A stretch of DNA of 64,000 nucleotides from Planctomycetota bacterium (GTDB lineage Bacteria; Planctomycetota; PUPC01; DSUN01). The first letter of the stretch is position 1. Each line of letters starts with the position of its first letter. A program made the translations under genes and the position numbers. Below are positions 17,562-26,164 of this stretch, in pieces. The notes below the pieces were generated by a model. The model ran no database searches and was not told the DNA's origin. It saw only the letters and a program-made list of their open reading frames with translations. The DNA lies in assembly GCA_035384565.1 (NCBI GenBank), contig DAOOIT010000034.1, positions 1 to 64,000 on the forward strand, written 5' to 3'.

Positions 17562-18305
17562 CTATCGCTCCTCCCTGACGAGCCCGAAGGTGCGCCGCCG
17601 CGCGGCATAGGCGCTCAGAGCCTTGTGGAACTCCTCGACGCGGAACTCGGGCCAGCACACCGGGGTGACGTAGAACTCGGCGTACGAGACCTGCCAGAGC
17701 AGGAAGTTGCTCAGGCGCATCTCGCCGGCGGTGCGGATCAGCAGATCGGGGTCGGGCATGCCGGCGGTGTAGAGGTAGGAGCCGAACAGGGCTTCGTCAA
17801 TCTGCGCCGGCCGGACCCTGCCGGCCGCGGCGTCGGCCGCCAGAGCGCGCGCCGCGTCGGCGATCTCCTCCCGCCCGCCATAGTTGAGGGCCAGGCACAC
17901 GGTGAGCCCCGTGTTCGCGGCCGACAGCCGCTCGGTCTTCTCCAACTCGCGCCGAACGGGGCCCGGGATGCCGGCCCGCCGGCCGATGGCCACGAGGCGG
18001 ATGCCGTGCTTCATGATCTGTCGGCGTTCCCCGACCAGGTAGCGGCGCAGCATGCGCATCAGCCCGTTCACCTCGGAGGCGGGACGGCCCCAGTTCTGGG
18101 ACGAGAAGACGTAGAGGGTGATCTGGCGCAGCCCCAGGCGCACGGCTTCTTCGGTAACGACGCGCACGCTTTCGGCGCCGGCCTCGTGCCCCCGGACGCG
18201 CGGCAGCCCGCGCTGCTCGGCCCAACGCCCGTTGCCATCCATGATGACGGCCACGTGCTGGGGCAATCGCTGGGGGTCCGGCGCGCTCGCCGTGGTCCTT
18301 GCCAT
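17562..18305 (-). CDS. uppS: Isoprenyl (undecaprenyl) diphosphate synthase
   Basis: A 247-residue cis-prenyltransferase that condenses isopentenyl diphosphate onto farnesyl diphosphate to give the C55 lipid carrier for cell-wall and glycan synthesis. The five conserved regions are readable: HVAVIMDGNGRWA with the catalytic Asp, GHEAGAESV, YVFSSQNWGRP (Gln in place of the usual Glu), LNYGGREEI, and DLLIRTAGEMRLSNFLLWQ with the diphosphate-binding Arg. The ATG at 18305 has GAGG 5 nt upstream. It lies 37 nt downstream of purA and 3 nt before cdsA. Confidence 0.95.
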   Translation of the reverse strand: MARTTASAPDPQRLPQHVAVIMDGNGRWAEQRGLPRVRGHEAGAESVRVVTEEAVRLGLRQITLYVFSSQNWGRPASEVNGLMRMLRRYLVGERRQIMKHGIRLVAIGRRAGIPGPVRRELEKTERLSAANTGLTVCLALNYGGREEIADAARALAADAAAGRVRPAQIDEALFGSYLYTAGMPDPDLLIRTAGEMRLSNFLLWQVSYAEFYVTPVCWPEFRVEEFHKALSAYAARRRTFGLVREER

Positions 18306-18342
18306 GCGTTCCTCGCTTGCCGCGGCCCGCCGGCCGGGCCGC

Positions 18343-19638
18343 TCAGCGGAACAGGCCGTCGCTCTCGACCAGAATGGTCTGGCGCCGCTCGTTGCCGACC
18401 GACACGACGCCCACCGGCACCCCCAGGACCTCCTCGATGCGGCGCAGGTAGGCGAGGGTGGCGGCGGGGAGTTCCTCGATGCTGGTGGCGCCCGTGATGT
18501 CGCTCTCCCAGCCGGGCAGCTCCTCGTACTGGGGCTCGCAGCTCGCCAACACGTCCAGGTCGCTCGGGAACGTCTCGTACACGGCACCGCCGTGCTTGTA
18601 GGCCGTGCAGATCTTCACGGTCGGCTGCTCGTCCAGCACGTCCAGCTTCGTGATCGCCAGGTAATCGGTGCCGTTGATTGCCAGGGCGTAGCGCAGGGCC
18701 ACGGCGTCGAGCCAACCGCAGCGGCGGGGCCGCCCCGTGGTCGCGCCGAATTCGCCGCCTTTCTCGCGCAGGAGTTTCCCCAGCTCGTTGTGCAACTCGG
18801 TGGGGAACGGCCCGGCGCCTACGCGGGTCGTGTAGGCCTTCACGACGCCCAGCACGGCGCCCACCCGACGCGGGGGCACCCCCGTGCCGGCCGGCACCCC
18901 GCACGCCGAGGCGTTCGACGACGTGAGGAACGGGTAAGTGCCGAAATCAATGTCCAGCATCGAGCCCTGCGCGCCCTCGAAGAGCACCCTGCGCCCCTGG
19001 GCGAATGCCTCGTGCAGGCGCGTCACCGAGTCGCCCACGAACGGCCGCAGCCGCTCGCCGTAGCCTTCGTACTCCTCGTAGACGGCGTCCAGCGACAGCG
19101 GCTGGTAGCCGTAGACGGCCTGAAGCACGCGATTCACGAGCGGCAGATTCTCCTCGAGCCGCGCCCGGAGGGCTCGCGGCTTCACCAGCTCGATCATGCG
19201 GATCCCGGTGCGGCTCGCCTTGTCGGCGTAGCAGGGACCGATGCCGCGGAGCGTCGTGCCCAGCTTGCCGGCGCCCTTCGACTCTTCGATGGCCTTGTCG
19301 AGCAGTTTGTGATAGGGCATCACCACCTGGGCGCGGTCGCTGACCAGCAGGTTGTCGCCCACCCGGGCACCGTGGGACTCCACCAGCGCGATCTCCTCGA
19401 GGAGGCCCACGGGGTCCACTACCACGCCGTTGCCGATCACGCAAAGGCACTTCTCGTGGAGGATGCCGCTGGGCAGCAGGTGGAGCACGGTTTTCCGGCC
19501 GTTGACCACCACTGTATGGCCCGCATTGCTCCCTCCCGCGTAGCGCGCCACCACGTCGGCCTGGGCCGCCAGGTAGTCAATCAGCTTGCCCTTTCCCTCG
19601 TCACCCCACTGCATTCCGACCACGCAGAGCGAAGGCAT
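18343..19638 (-). CDS. purA: Adenylosuccinate synthetase
   Basis: A 431-residue PurA joining IMP and aspartate with GTP hydrolysis, the first committed step to AMP. The N-terminal GTP-binding loop MQWGDEGKGKLIDYL, GGSNAGHTVV, the IMP-contact segment TTLRGIGPCYADKASRTG, and the later TTGRPRRCGWLDAVALRYA are all present. Length is normal. The ATG at 19638 is preceded by a weak GGGAG about 15 nt upstream; a good promoter sits further upstream. It is the first gene of an apparent six-gene minus-strand operon (purA to the GT-C-like gene) with gaps of 3 to 37 nt. Confidence 0.97.
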   Translation of the reverse strand: MPSLCVVGMQWGDEGKGKLIDYLAAQADVVARYAGGSNAGHTVVVNGRKTVLHLLPSGILHEKCLCVIGNGVVVDPVGLLEEIALVESHGARVGDNLLVSDRAQVVMPYHKLLDKAIEESKGAGKLGTTLRGIGPCYADKASRTGIRMIELVKPRALRARLEENLPLVNRVLQAVYGYQPLSLDAVYEEYEGYGERLRPFVGDSVTRLHEAFAQGRRVLFEGAQGSMLDIDFGTYPFLTSSNASACGVPAGTGVPPRRVGAVLGVVKAYTTRVGAGPFPTELHNELGKLLREKGGEFGATTGRPRRCGWLDAVALRYALAINGTDYLAITKLDVLDEQPTVKICTAYKHGGAVYETFPSDLDVLASCEPQYEELPGWESDITGATSIEELPAATLAYLRRIEEVLGVPVGVVSVGNERRQTILVESDGLFR

Positions 19639-19990
19639 GTCGTGTTCTTGCTCCCATTCAAGGCGCACCGAGGCCACGGGATCCGACAACCGCCACATCG
19701 TACCAGAAACCCACCCCTATTGCAACCGGGCGTGCCGACGGCGCCGTGAGCGGAGAGGCGTAGTGAGCCGCACGCACTTGGCCTTGACCGGGTGCGTGTG
19801 GTCGCGTGGCTGCCGCAGCCGTTCTCGGCTGCCAGCGCGGCGTGGGTATCTGAAGGCGGACCTGAAGGGCTGCCTTCAGGTCTGACGGACCCGCTCGCCT
19901 CACCTCTTGCACGGTCCCCACGGCGATGCATACCCATCGGCATTCAGTCCACCACGCGGAGGCGAGCCAATCGTCGTAAGGAGACGGGCC
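19639..19990. other. Divergent intergenic region, purA / exported giant protein
   Basis: This 352-bp gene-free stretch holds the purA promoter and a perfect hairpin at 19859-19882 (GACCTGAAGG, loop GCTG, CCTTCAGGTC). The hairpin has no T-run, so it is not a classic terminator. A strong ribosome binding site (AAGGAG, about 19978-19983) serves the ATG at 19991. I see no convincing plus-strand promoter; TTGCAC at about 19907 has only a poor -10 match. Confidence 0.6.
19697..19725 (-). promoter_or_regulatory. Predicted promoter of the purA operon
   Basis: Minus strand TTGCAA (19720-19725), 17-nt spacer, TACGAT (19697-19702). Transcription would start near 19690, about 50 nt before the purA ATG. 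Confidence 0.45.
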
Positions 19991-22900
19991 ATGCGGGGCA
20001 GACTGGCCGTGCGCAGTGGGCATGTCGGCGGCGGCGGCGCGGCATGGGCGGCCAACCTGGCCGCCTGTGCGCTTCTGCTCCTCCTCGCGGCGCACAGCTC
20101 GGCCCCCTCCCCCTCCCCACCCGCCATGGAGCCAGACCTCGACATCGATTCGGATAACAGCAACCCTGGCTTCTCGTACCCCGACCGCAGCGCCTACGAG
20201 GATGAGATCGAGGACGTCGCGGGCAACCTGGCTTTCCCTGGCAAGTTTGTGATGGTGAACGACGGCGACGATGATGGCGACGGCATTCCCGACTTCGCCG
20301 ATGGCTTCAACTGGGATGAGCAGTACGGCAATGACGATGATGCGGACATGGGCCTCCAGGGATACGAGCAGCTCATCCTGGAATTGCCCGAGGGGCTGGA
20401 CCTCTCGAAGGCTCTCATCTACCTCTCCTATGCAGCCTCGTACCCGGGCAGCGCATCCTCGTGGGGCGTCTCCCAAGGCTGGGACCCGCCCACCTACTAC
20501 CCCGCCTGGGGAGCCCTGCGCCTGTGGTCGTGCCTCGGCCCCTCGCGGGACCCCAGGAGCTGCAAGGATGGCGGCCACTTCGTGCCGCCCGACGTCTATG
20601 AGCCCTGGCAACTGGGCATCAGCCCCTGGTGGCGTGAGGTCACGCTCGCCGTCGAGGCCGTCGTGCCCAGCACCCAACTGGCCGACACCCAGATCGCCGT
20701 CTACGTGGACCCCGATGGTTGGTACGGTCCCCAAGGCTTCCTCTACACCGACGCGGTCCGCGTGACCTGCGCCCGCATTGACCTCGACGTAGACTCTGAC
20801 AACACCAACGGTTACGGCCTCCCTTCGCGCTCCGATTACGAGGACCAGATCGAGGATGCCGCACACCGGCCCGAGTTGCCCGGGAAGCTCATCGCGGTGA
20901 ACGATAACGACGACGACGGCGATGGCATTCCCGACTTTGCCGATGGCTTCAATGCCGACGGCAGCCAGGGCAATGCCGATGACGCGACGCCCGGCGAGCG
21001 GTTCATCCCCCTGATCCTCGAGGTGCCACATCCCCTGTGGAGCATTCCCGGCATGCAGCAGGATGCCAGGCTCACGTTCACCTACGACGCCTCGGACCCC
21101 GCCCAGGTGACGCTCGACCCCACCACGGGCGTCTATGCCCCTGCCCCGGGCACGCTGCGGCTCTGGCGCAAGGAGGGCGCCCTGCCGCGCTCGAAGGCCA
21201 GCGCGGCCGCCGCGACATCCCCGGGCGACTTCGTGCCCAGCGGTGTCCCGATTCCCCTGGCCGCCCTGGGCCTCGGCCCAAGTGCCACAACTGTGACCCT
21301 CTATGTCGAGTGCGTGCGAAACACCAGCGGTCCGCCCCCCGCGCGCATCCTCGCCTCGCTGCGGGTTCCAGGCCCGGCCGGCCTGTTGCCCCCCATCTGC
21401 TCCGACGCTGTGCGTCTGAGGCCCTTCGGCGTGGACCTGGACGTGGACAGCGATAACGCCTCCCAGTTCGCCGGCCCCGACCACAGTGCGGTCGAGGAGG
21501 CCATCGAAGATGTGACCGGCGACGATGCCCGGCCCGGCAAGGTGGTGCTCGTGGGCAACGGCGACTCTGACCGCGATGGCCTCCCTGACTACGCCGACGG
21601 CTTCGACTGGCTCGAGGGCAACGACCTCGACGACTTCTCCCAAGGCTCGCACTTCGTGCCCCTGGTGCTTCAACTGCCCGGTGGCTTGGCCCTCGACCGT
21701 GCCGAGGTGGAGTTCACCTACTCGGCGTCGGATCCGGCCGGCGTGGCGCCCACCTTGGACGAGCCCTACTACCTTCCCCCAGGCCACCTGCGCATGTGGA
21801 AGAAGGATGGCAGCCTCGCCCGTGACAAGCGCGGCGTGGCCGAAGGCGGCGATTTCGTCGCGCCCGGCGTCCGCTACAGCCCCGCCCAACTGGGGGCGGA
21901 CTGGTATTGCTCGGCGCCAACCCTCTACGTAGAGGCCGTGCGCGAGAGCGCGACGACCGCCGACCTGCCGATCACGGTGACCTTCTACCCCCTGGGCAGC
22001 CAGGAGCCGAACGCGCCCGCGTGCTCGGACACCGTGCGGATCACGGCGACGCGCATCCAGGTCGTCCTGCTGGCCTCCGAAACCGGCGAGGCGGTGGAGA
22101 CCCAGGCTCTCTCGGCCACCCGTTTCCCCCAACAGGGTGCCGCCGAGGATGGCTGGGATGCCGCCCCGGGCGCCGTAGCCGCTTATCGTATAAAGGTTTA
22201 CGACCCGCGCCAGGGGATCACGCGCGTCCGCCTGGACGGACAGGACATCGCCCTGGAGCCCGAGGGCGGGACCTATGCGACGCCGCCGTTCCTGGGCATA
22301 CTGCCAGGCGATCAGGCGCCCCTGGATGCCGACGAGCCGTTCCTCATTCAACTTGACGAAATCACGGAACGGGAGTATAACGCCCATGTGCTCCCGGGCG
22401 ATGCCGCCGCGGACCCGGCGCCGTGGAATGTCACGGCCACCGGCGGTGTGCAGGTGTCGGTGGCCGACGGCGTGCTCGAGGTAGACACAACGGGTGGCGG
22501 GGCAACGTACTGCGTCGAGCTGCCCGATGCGCAGCAACAGTGGCCGGCTGCCGCACTCACCGTCGTCAATCTCCGCTTCCAGCTTGTGGCCCATGACCCT
22601 GCGGCGCTGGACGGTGCGTTCGCGGTCCGCGTGGGCGACGGCGTCAACCAGTGGCTCATCGGCGTGCGGCCCGACCGGCTGGTGCATTTCGCCAACGGCG
22701 TCCGCGGCGAGATTGCGTTTCCCCCAGCCATCGGCCAGGACGGCAGCCTGCTCGACGGGCAGTTCCACACGCTTCGCATCGCCTGCGCGGCCGGTTGCGG
22801 CACAGCAGAGGTATCGGTAGACCGCGACCTGCACGCGATCGCGTTCGCGCTCGAGGGCACGGGCACTCCGGCGCACGGGCTTCGGTGGGGCGACCTTGGC

Positions 22901-23845
22901 GAGGGGATCGGAGGGTGTGTCGCCTACGACTGGCTCCACTGGTGGCATGGGACCCCTGGCGACATCCTCTACCAGACCTCGCCCAGCCAGATGGTGGCCG
23001 GGCGCCAGGTGGTGCGCCTGGCGCAGGTCGAACCGAGCGTCTCGTACAACCCGAGCGCGCCGCCGCGCCTGCGGGTGAACACTGTTGCGCCGACGGACCT
23101 CGATAAGGAGTTAGAGGAGGCTCTCAACAAGGTGATTGACGCGATGGTGCACGACGGCTGGACTCCCACGAATGAGGCCGACCCCGGTGAGTTTGGCAAG
23201 GCGGTACACGCCCTGTTAACCAGTGAACTTCAGCACCGGACTCGGTGGTTGATGGACGCGTACGTGGAGAGAGGGACCCGCAGGCTTCTCAGCGTGGGGG
23301 CTCCGCCGGCGGGGGTCCCACGTGAAGCCTACGTGCAGGTGGACGCCATCGGTCTACAGAGGGGCTACAGGCCCAAGGTGGGAACGTTGCTCACGGTCGA
23401 GAGGATTCACGTCTACGAGATCAAGACCTCGGTCTCGGGCGCCCTGGACCCCGAGCAGCTCGCACGTCTTCGGGCCGTGAACGGCAACCAGAAGGTCCGG
23501 TTGGCGCGCTCGGGCAAGGTGTACGACCACGCGGAGGGCGGATTCCGGACACTGGCGCGCGTTCGGAACCTCACCATGGCCCTCGAACTCCTCGGCCTGG
23601 GGAGCACGGCTTGGAGAGTCATCCACCTGGATGAGTATGAGAGCGACTGGACGGAGCTCGACAGTGCGCTCCGTGCTCTAGCTGCGGAGCCGAACGCCAC
23701 CCGCAGGAGCCTGCTGCGCGAGGCCGCACGCCAGGCCCTGCTGCGTTACCTGAACCACTTCACCAGTGACCTTATGGGACCCGGCATTCTGGCCCTGGCC
23801 ACACAGAAGTGGCTCGAAGCCCACTGGGAGATCAACGATGACTGA
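19991..23845 (+). CDS. Giant exported protein: 3 Asp-rich repeats, lectin-like domain, C-terminal PD-(D/E)XK nuclease-like module
   Basis: A 1284-residue protein. Residues 1-40 carry a signal-type hydrophobic segment (AACALLLLLAAHSS). Three modules of about 215 residues follow, starting near 49, 264 and 482. Each opens with DLDxDSDN, then an IED, PGK, and a DDDGDGIPDFADGF-type loop like the calcium-binding repeats of thrombospondin type 3 and dockerins, followed by a beta-sandwich of about 150 residues. Residues about 700-1015 look like a concanavalin/LamG-type domain. From about 1038 the composition changes to a helical, charged domain with the PD-(D/E)XK pattern: E1067 in GEFGKAVH, D1118 in VQVDAIG, E1143 and K1145 in VYEIKTS, and Q1156 in DPEQLARL. 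This matches restriction-endonuclease-like toxin tips. Start at ATG 19991 after AAGGAG. The next gene overlaps its end by 8 nt. Nuclease activity is inference; no known name is claimed. Confidence 0.7.
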   Translation: MRGRLAVRSGHVGGGGAAWAANLAACALLLLLAAHSSAPSPSPPAMEPDLDIDSDNSNPGFSYPDRSAYEDEIEDVAGNLAFPGKFVMVNDGDDDGDGIPDFADGFNWDEQYGNDDDADMGLQGYEQLILELPEGLDLSKALIYLSYAASYPGSASSWGVSQGWDPPTYYPAWGALRLWSCLGPSRDPRSCKDGGHFVPPDVYEPWQLGISPWWREVTLAVEAVVPSTQLADTQIAVYVDPDGWYGPQGFLYTDAVRVTCARIDLDVDSDNTNGYGLPSRSDYEDQIEDAAHRPELPGKLIAVNDNDDDGDGIPDFADGFNADGSQGNADDATPGERFIPLILEVPHPLWSIPGMQQDARLTFTYDASDPAQVTLDPTTGVYAPAPGTLRLWRKEGALPRSKASAAAATSPGDFVPSGVPIPLAALGLGPSATTVTLYVECVRNTSGPPPARILASLRVPGPAGLLPPICSDAVRLRPFGVDLDVDSDNASQFAGPDHSAVEEAIEDVTGDDARPGKVVLVGNGDSDRDGLPDYADGFDWLEGNDLDDFSQGSHFVPLVLQLPGGLALDRAEVEFTYSASDPAGVAPTLDEPYYLPPGHLRMWKKDGSLARDKRGVAEGGDFVAPGVRYSPAQLGADWYCSAPTLYVEAVRESATTADLPITVTFYPLGSQEPNAPACSDTVRITATRIQVVLLASETGEAVETQALSATRFPQQGAAEDGWDAAPGAVAAYRIKVYDPRQGITRVRLDGQDIALEPEGGTYATPPFLGILPGDQAPLDADEPFLIQLDEITEREYNAHVLPGDAAADPAPWNVTATGGVQVSVADGVLEVDTTGGGATYCVELPDAQQQWPAAALTVVNLRFQLVAHDPAALDGAFAVRVGDGVNQWLIGVRPDRLVHFANGVRGEIAFPPAIGQDGSLLDGQFHTLRIACAAGCGTAEVSVDRDLHAIAFALEGTGTPAHGLRWGDLGEGIGGCVAYDWLHWWHGTPGDILYQTSPSQMVAGRQVVRLAQVEPSVSYNPSAPPRLRVNTVAPTDLDKELEEALNKVIDAMVHDGWTPTNEADPGEFGKAVHALLTSELQHRTRWLMDAYVERGTRRLLSVGAPPAGVPREAYVQVDAIGLQRGYRPKVGTLLTVERIHVYEIKTSVSGALDPEQLARLRAVNGNQKVRLARSGKVYDHAEGGFRTLARVRNLTMALELLGLGSTAWRVIHLDEYESDWTELDSALRALAAEPNATRRSLLREAARQALLRYLNHFTSDLMGPGILALATQKWLEAHWEINDD

Positions 23846-25091
23846 GCACTCGGCGCGAAGGGCACTCGCGATGCTCGCCTTCGGAATCTTCCTGCCGCCG
23901 CGGTACGCACAGGGCGAGCGCGAGCCCTTCTGGACCCCGGAGCGAGATGCAGGGGTGTGGTACCGGCGCCTCGATGGGGACGAGATGTTCATCCCGGATG
24001 TCCATATGGGGGTCCCCTGGTTCTCGGTCGGGGACACTCCGCCGTTGTTCTACTTCTGGGAGCGTGGCGTCCGCCTGGTCTTCGAGCGGGAGGGGCCTCG
24101 GGTGTTCGTAAGCTGCGACGGGGCGCCGCCCGCTCTGGCGGGGGTCGTCTTCAATGCCCCCGGCGGGTCCCAGGCTCTCCGCGAGGCGCTCGAACGAGGG
24201 GCCAGCGGGTTCATCCTCTGGGTCCCGGGAAACGCGATTGGGGAACTGCCGGACCTGCCGCCCGAGGCCCGTATCGCGATCAGCGTCCGGGACGAGAGTG
24301 ATCGCCAACTCGAGGCGCTGGGCCGGCTGCGCCATGCCCACGCTCTCCGGGTGCGGATCGGGAGTCGCCCCTGCGACCTGCGCCCCCTGGTGCCCCTGAC
24401 GCGCCTCGTGTCGCTCGATCTCTCGGGCTGCGTGGAACTCGCCGACCTGGGGCCTCTGCGTGCCATGCCCGAGCTCAGGTCGCTCAGCCTCTGGGGCTGC
24501 AAGAAGGTCACCGACCTCACGCCCCTGGCCGGCCTGCGGCGCATGGAACGCCTCCTCCTCACAGGCTGCACGGCCGTCAGCGACCTCGCGCCGTTGGCCG
24601 GGATGGAGGATCTTGTGTTTCTCCGGCTCAGCTATTGCGGCAGGATCACCGATCTTCGGCCGCTGGCCAAGCTGACGAAGCTGCGCGCGCTCTACCTGGA
24701 CCAATGCACCGAGGTCGCAGACCTCACCCCGTTGAGCGACCTGACCCACCTCGTTTTCCTGCAACTGCAGGCCTGCCGACGGGTGACCGACCTCTCTCCA
24801 CTGGGCCGAATGGCCCGGCTGAAGTACCTCGGCCTGTACGGCTGCGAAGGCTTGCGCGACATCGCGCCGCTGGCAAGCCTGAGGGCGCTTGAGAGCCTCA
24901 CGCTCAATGGCTGCGAGGCGATCAAGGATCTGGGACATCTCGCGCACCTGCCGCGCCTCAGGCGGATCGACCTCGTCCGCTGCGACGGGATCAAAGACCT
25001 CTCGCCCCTTCGCGCCGCCGCGCAGCGGGGGGCCGACATTTTCGTGGACCCTGCTCTCGAAGCCCAGCTCAAGAGGCTGCGGCAGCCGTGA
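23838..25091 (+). CDS. Leucine-rich-repeat protein coupled to the nuclease-tipped giant protein
   Basis: A 417-residue protein whose ATG (23838) overlaps the preceding stop codon by 8 nt (ATGACTGA), implying translational coupling. The N-terminus (ARRALAMLAFGIFLPPRYAQG) may be a weak signal peptide. Residues about 30-175 form an unrecognised domain (WYRRLDGDEMFIPDVHMGVPW..., VRLVFEREGPRVFVSCDG). From about 185 nine near-perfect 23-residue leucine-rich repeats run to about 395, with the frame PLxxLxxLxxLxLxxCxxVxDLT; a Cys occupies the same place in each. The last unit is followed by a short cap. LRR arrays of this short type mediate protein binding. Position and coupling suggest it works with, or protects against, the upstream protein; an immunity role is inference only. 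Confidence 0.8.
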   Translation: MTEHSARRALAMLAFGIFLPPRYAQGEREPFWTPERDAGVWYRRLDGDEMFIPDVHMGVPWFSVGDTPPLFYFWERGVRLVFEREGPRVFVSCDGAPPALAGVVFNAPGGSQALREALERGASGFILWVPGNAIGELPDLPPEARIAISVRDESDRQLEALGRLRHAHALRVRIGSRPCDLRPLVPLTRLVSLDLSGCVELADLGPLRAMPELRSLSLWGCKKVTDLTPLAGLRRMERLLLTGCTAVSDLAPLAGMEDLVFLRLSYCGRITDLRPLAKLTKLRALYLDQCTEVADLTPLSDLTHLVFLQLQACRRVTDLSPLGRMARLKYLGLYGCEGLRDIAPLASLRALESLTLNGCEAIKDLGHLAHLPRLRRIDLVRCDGIKDLSPLRAAAQRGADIFVDPALEAQLKRLRQP

Positions 25092-25315
25092 CGGCACCGC
25101 GCCCTACGGCGCAATCGCGCGGCGGCAGAGCTTTGGCATGCCGATCCTTCGCGCTGTCCGGCCGATGCGACTAGGAAGATTGGGCTCGACACCTATGGGA
25201 TGCCGCTGTGGCCATCCAGAGGATGGCCTTTCCACGCCGCCCTGATGCGGGGATACGGATCCAGTGCAGCCCTCGCTGACCAGACCGCCATGGACTGGAG
25301 GGCAGGAGTTCTGAG

Positions 25316-25957
25316 GTGTTCACGGCTCTCTGTGTGTACTCGGTGAACGGTGTCGGATGGGTGCCGGATGAGAGGCTTCTCGCAAAGACGCTGGAGCACT
25401 TCGGCACGACCGAGGTGATGGTATGGGGCTTCGACCGCCCGCTCCGATGGGACGATGAGGGGGAGCCCACGCCTGTCACTGCGTGTTCTCGAGCGACCAT
25501 TGAGGAGGCCATTCGCAGGTCACGTGCGCCGCAGTACTGCACCGCAATACTGTTCCTCACCTGCCACGAGTGGAGCCGACGCATACGTGGCCAGTTGCAG
25601 GATGCGCCGGGCGTGCAAACCTACGAGCACTTCGCCCCATACTGCGTGTCGGTCGTCCTGGGCCCCCAAGCCATCGCCACACCCGACCAGAAGAGTACGG
25701 CAATCGAATACTCGTTTGCCATCCGCCTGGGTGGCGAGGGCATGCCCAGGGACCTGATTGCCTACAAGCGCGTGGCCCTCGCCAACGAGTGCGTCGGGGC
25801 GCTCATCGCGTTCCTTCGCGAGGCCACGGGCATGGAGTGGGACATCGCGTTCGACTGCTCCTACTCAGAGGGCCGCCACAGGATGCTGTCCACGGAGTCG
25901 TTCCCCCCAACAGCACTGCCTCGTCGCGGGCGACGGTTGGCGGGGAAGTTCCGATAG
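25316..25957 (+). CDS. Unrecognised protein downstream of the toxin-like locus (candidate immunity gene)
   Basis: A 213-residue protein of unknown family. GTG start at 25316 with AGGAG 7 nt upstream. No signal peptide or membrane segment is evident, so it is probably cytoplasmic. Readable features are an N-terminal alpha/beta segment (MFTALCVYSVNGVGWVPDE, TTEVMVWGFDRPLRWDDEG), a central YCTAILFLTCHEWSRR, and IEYSFAIRLGGEGMPRDLIAYK. The C-terminus is Arg-rich. It follows the LRR gene after a 224-nt gap and is itself followed by a displaced copy of the giant protein's tail. Small soluble genes in this position of polymorphic-toxin loci are often immunity proteins; nothing in the sequence proves that here. 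Confidence 0.6.
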   Translation: MFTALCVYSVNGVGWVPDERLLAKTLEHFGTTEVMVWGFDRPLRWDDEGEPTPVTACSRATIEEAIRRSRAPQYCTAILFLTCHEWSRRIRGQLQDAPGVQTYEHFAPYCVSVVLGPQAIATPDQKSTAIEYSFAIRLGGEGMPRDLIAYKRVALANECVGALIAFLREATGMEWDIAFDCSYSEGRHRMLSTESFPPTALPRRGRRLAGKFR

Positions 25958-26011
25958 AGAGAGGCAGGAGGCTGGAGGCAGCCGTGGGTCTCATCCTGAT
26001 TGTTCGTTCCG

Positions 26012-26066
26012 GCGCCTGCTGCGCGATGCTGCACGCCAGGCCCTGCTGCTTTACCTGAACCACTTC
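26012..26066 (+). pseudogene. Displaced fragment of the giant protein's C-terminal tail
   Basis: These 55 bases match 23707-23761, in the tail of the nuclease-tipped protein, at 51 of 55 positions. The translation RLLRDAARQALLLYLNHF aligns with SLLREAARQALLRYLNHF in the same codon phase. Similarity stops abruptly on both sides: there is no start codon, nuclease core or matching C-terminus. It is thus a relic of a second, related C-terminal cassette, the kind of orphan tip left by recombination at polymorphic-toxin loci. A recent local duplication is the alternative. Confidence 0.75.
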
Positions 26067-26164
26067 GCTTACAGCGAGCGCCGTCTCACGTGTGCTCGCT
26101 TTCGTGAGAGGCTCCTCGACTTCGCTCGGCTCGGGGGCGCATCGGGTGGGGCGCGTGGCCGCGA

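Noticed and set aside
19859..19882. Intrinsic terminator
   Set aside because: Perfect hairpin but no T-run on either strand and it lies between divergent genes.
19658..22948. 1096-codon minus-strand frame opposite the giant exported protein
   Set aside because: The plus-strand frame has signal peptide, repeated modules and a strong ribosome binding site; the minus frame is a biased translation lacking these.
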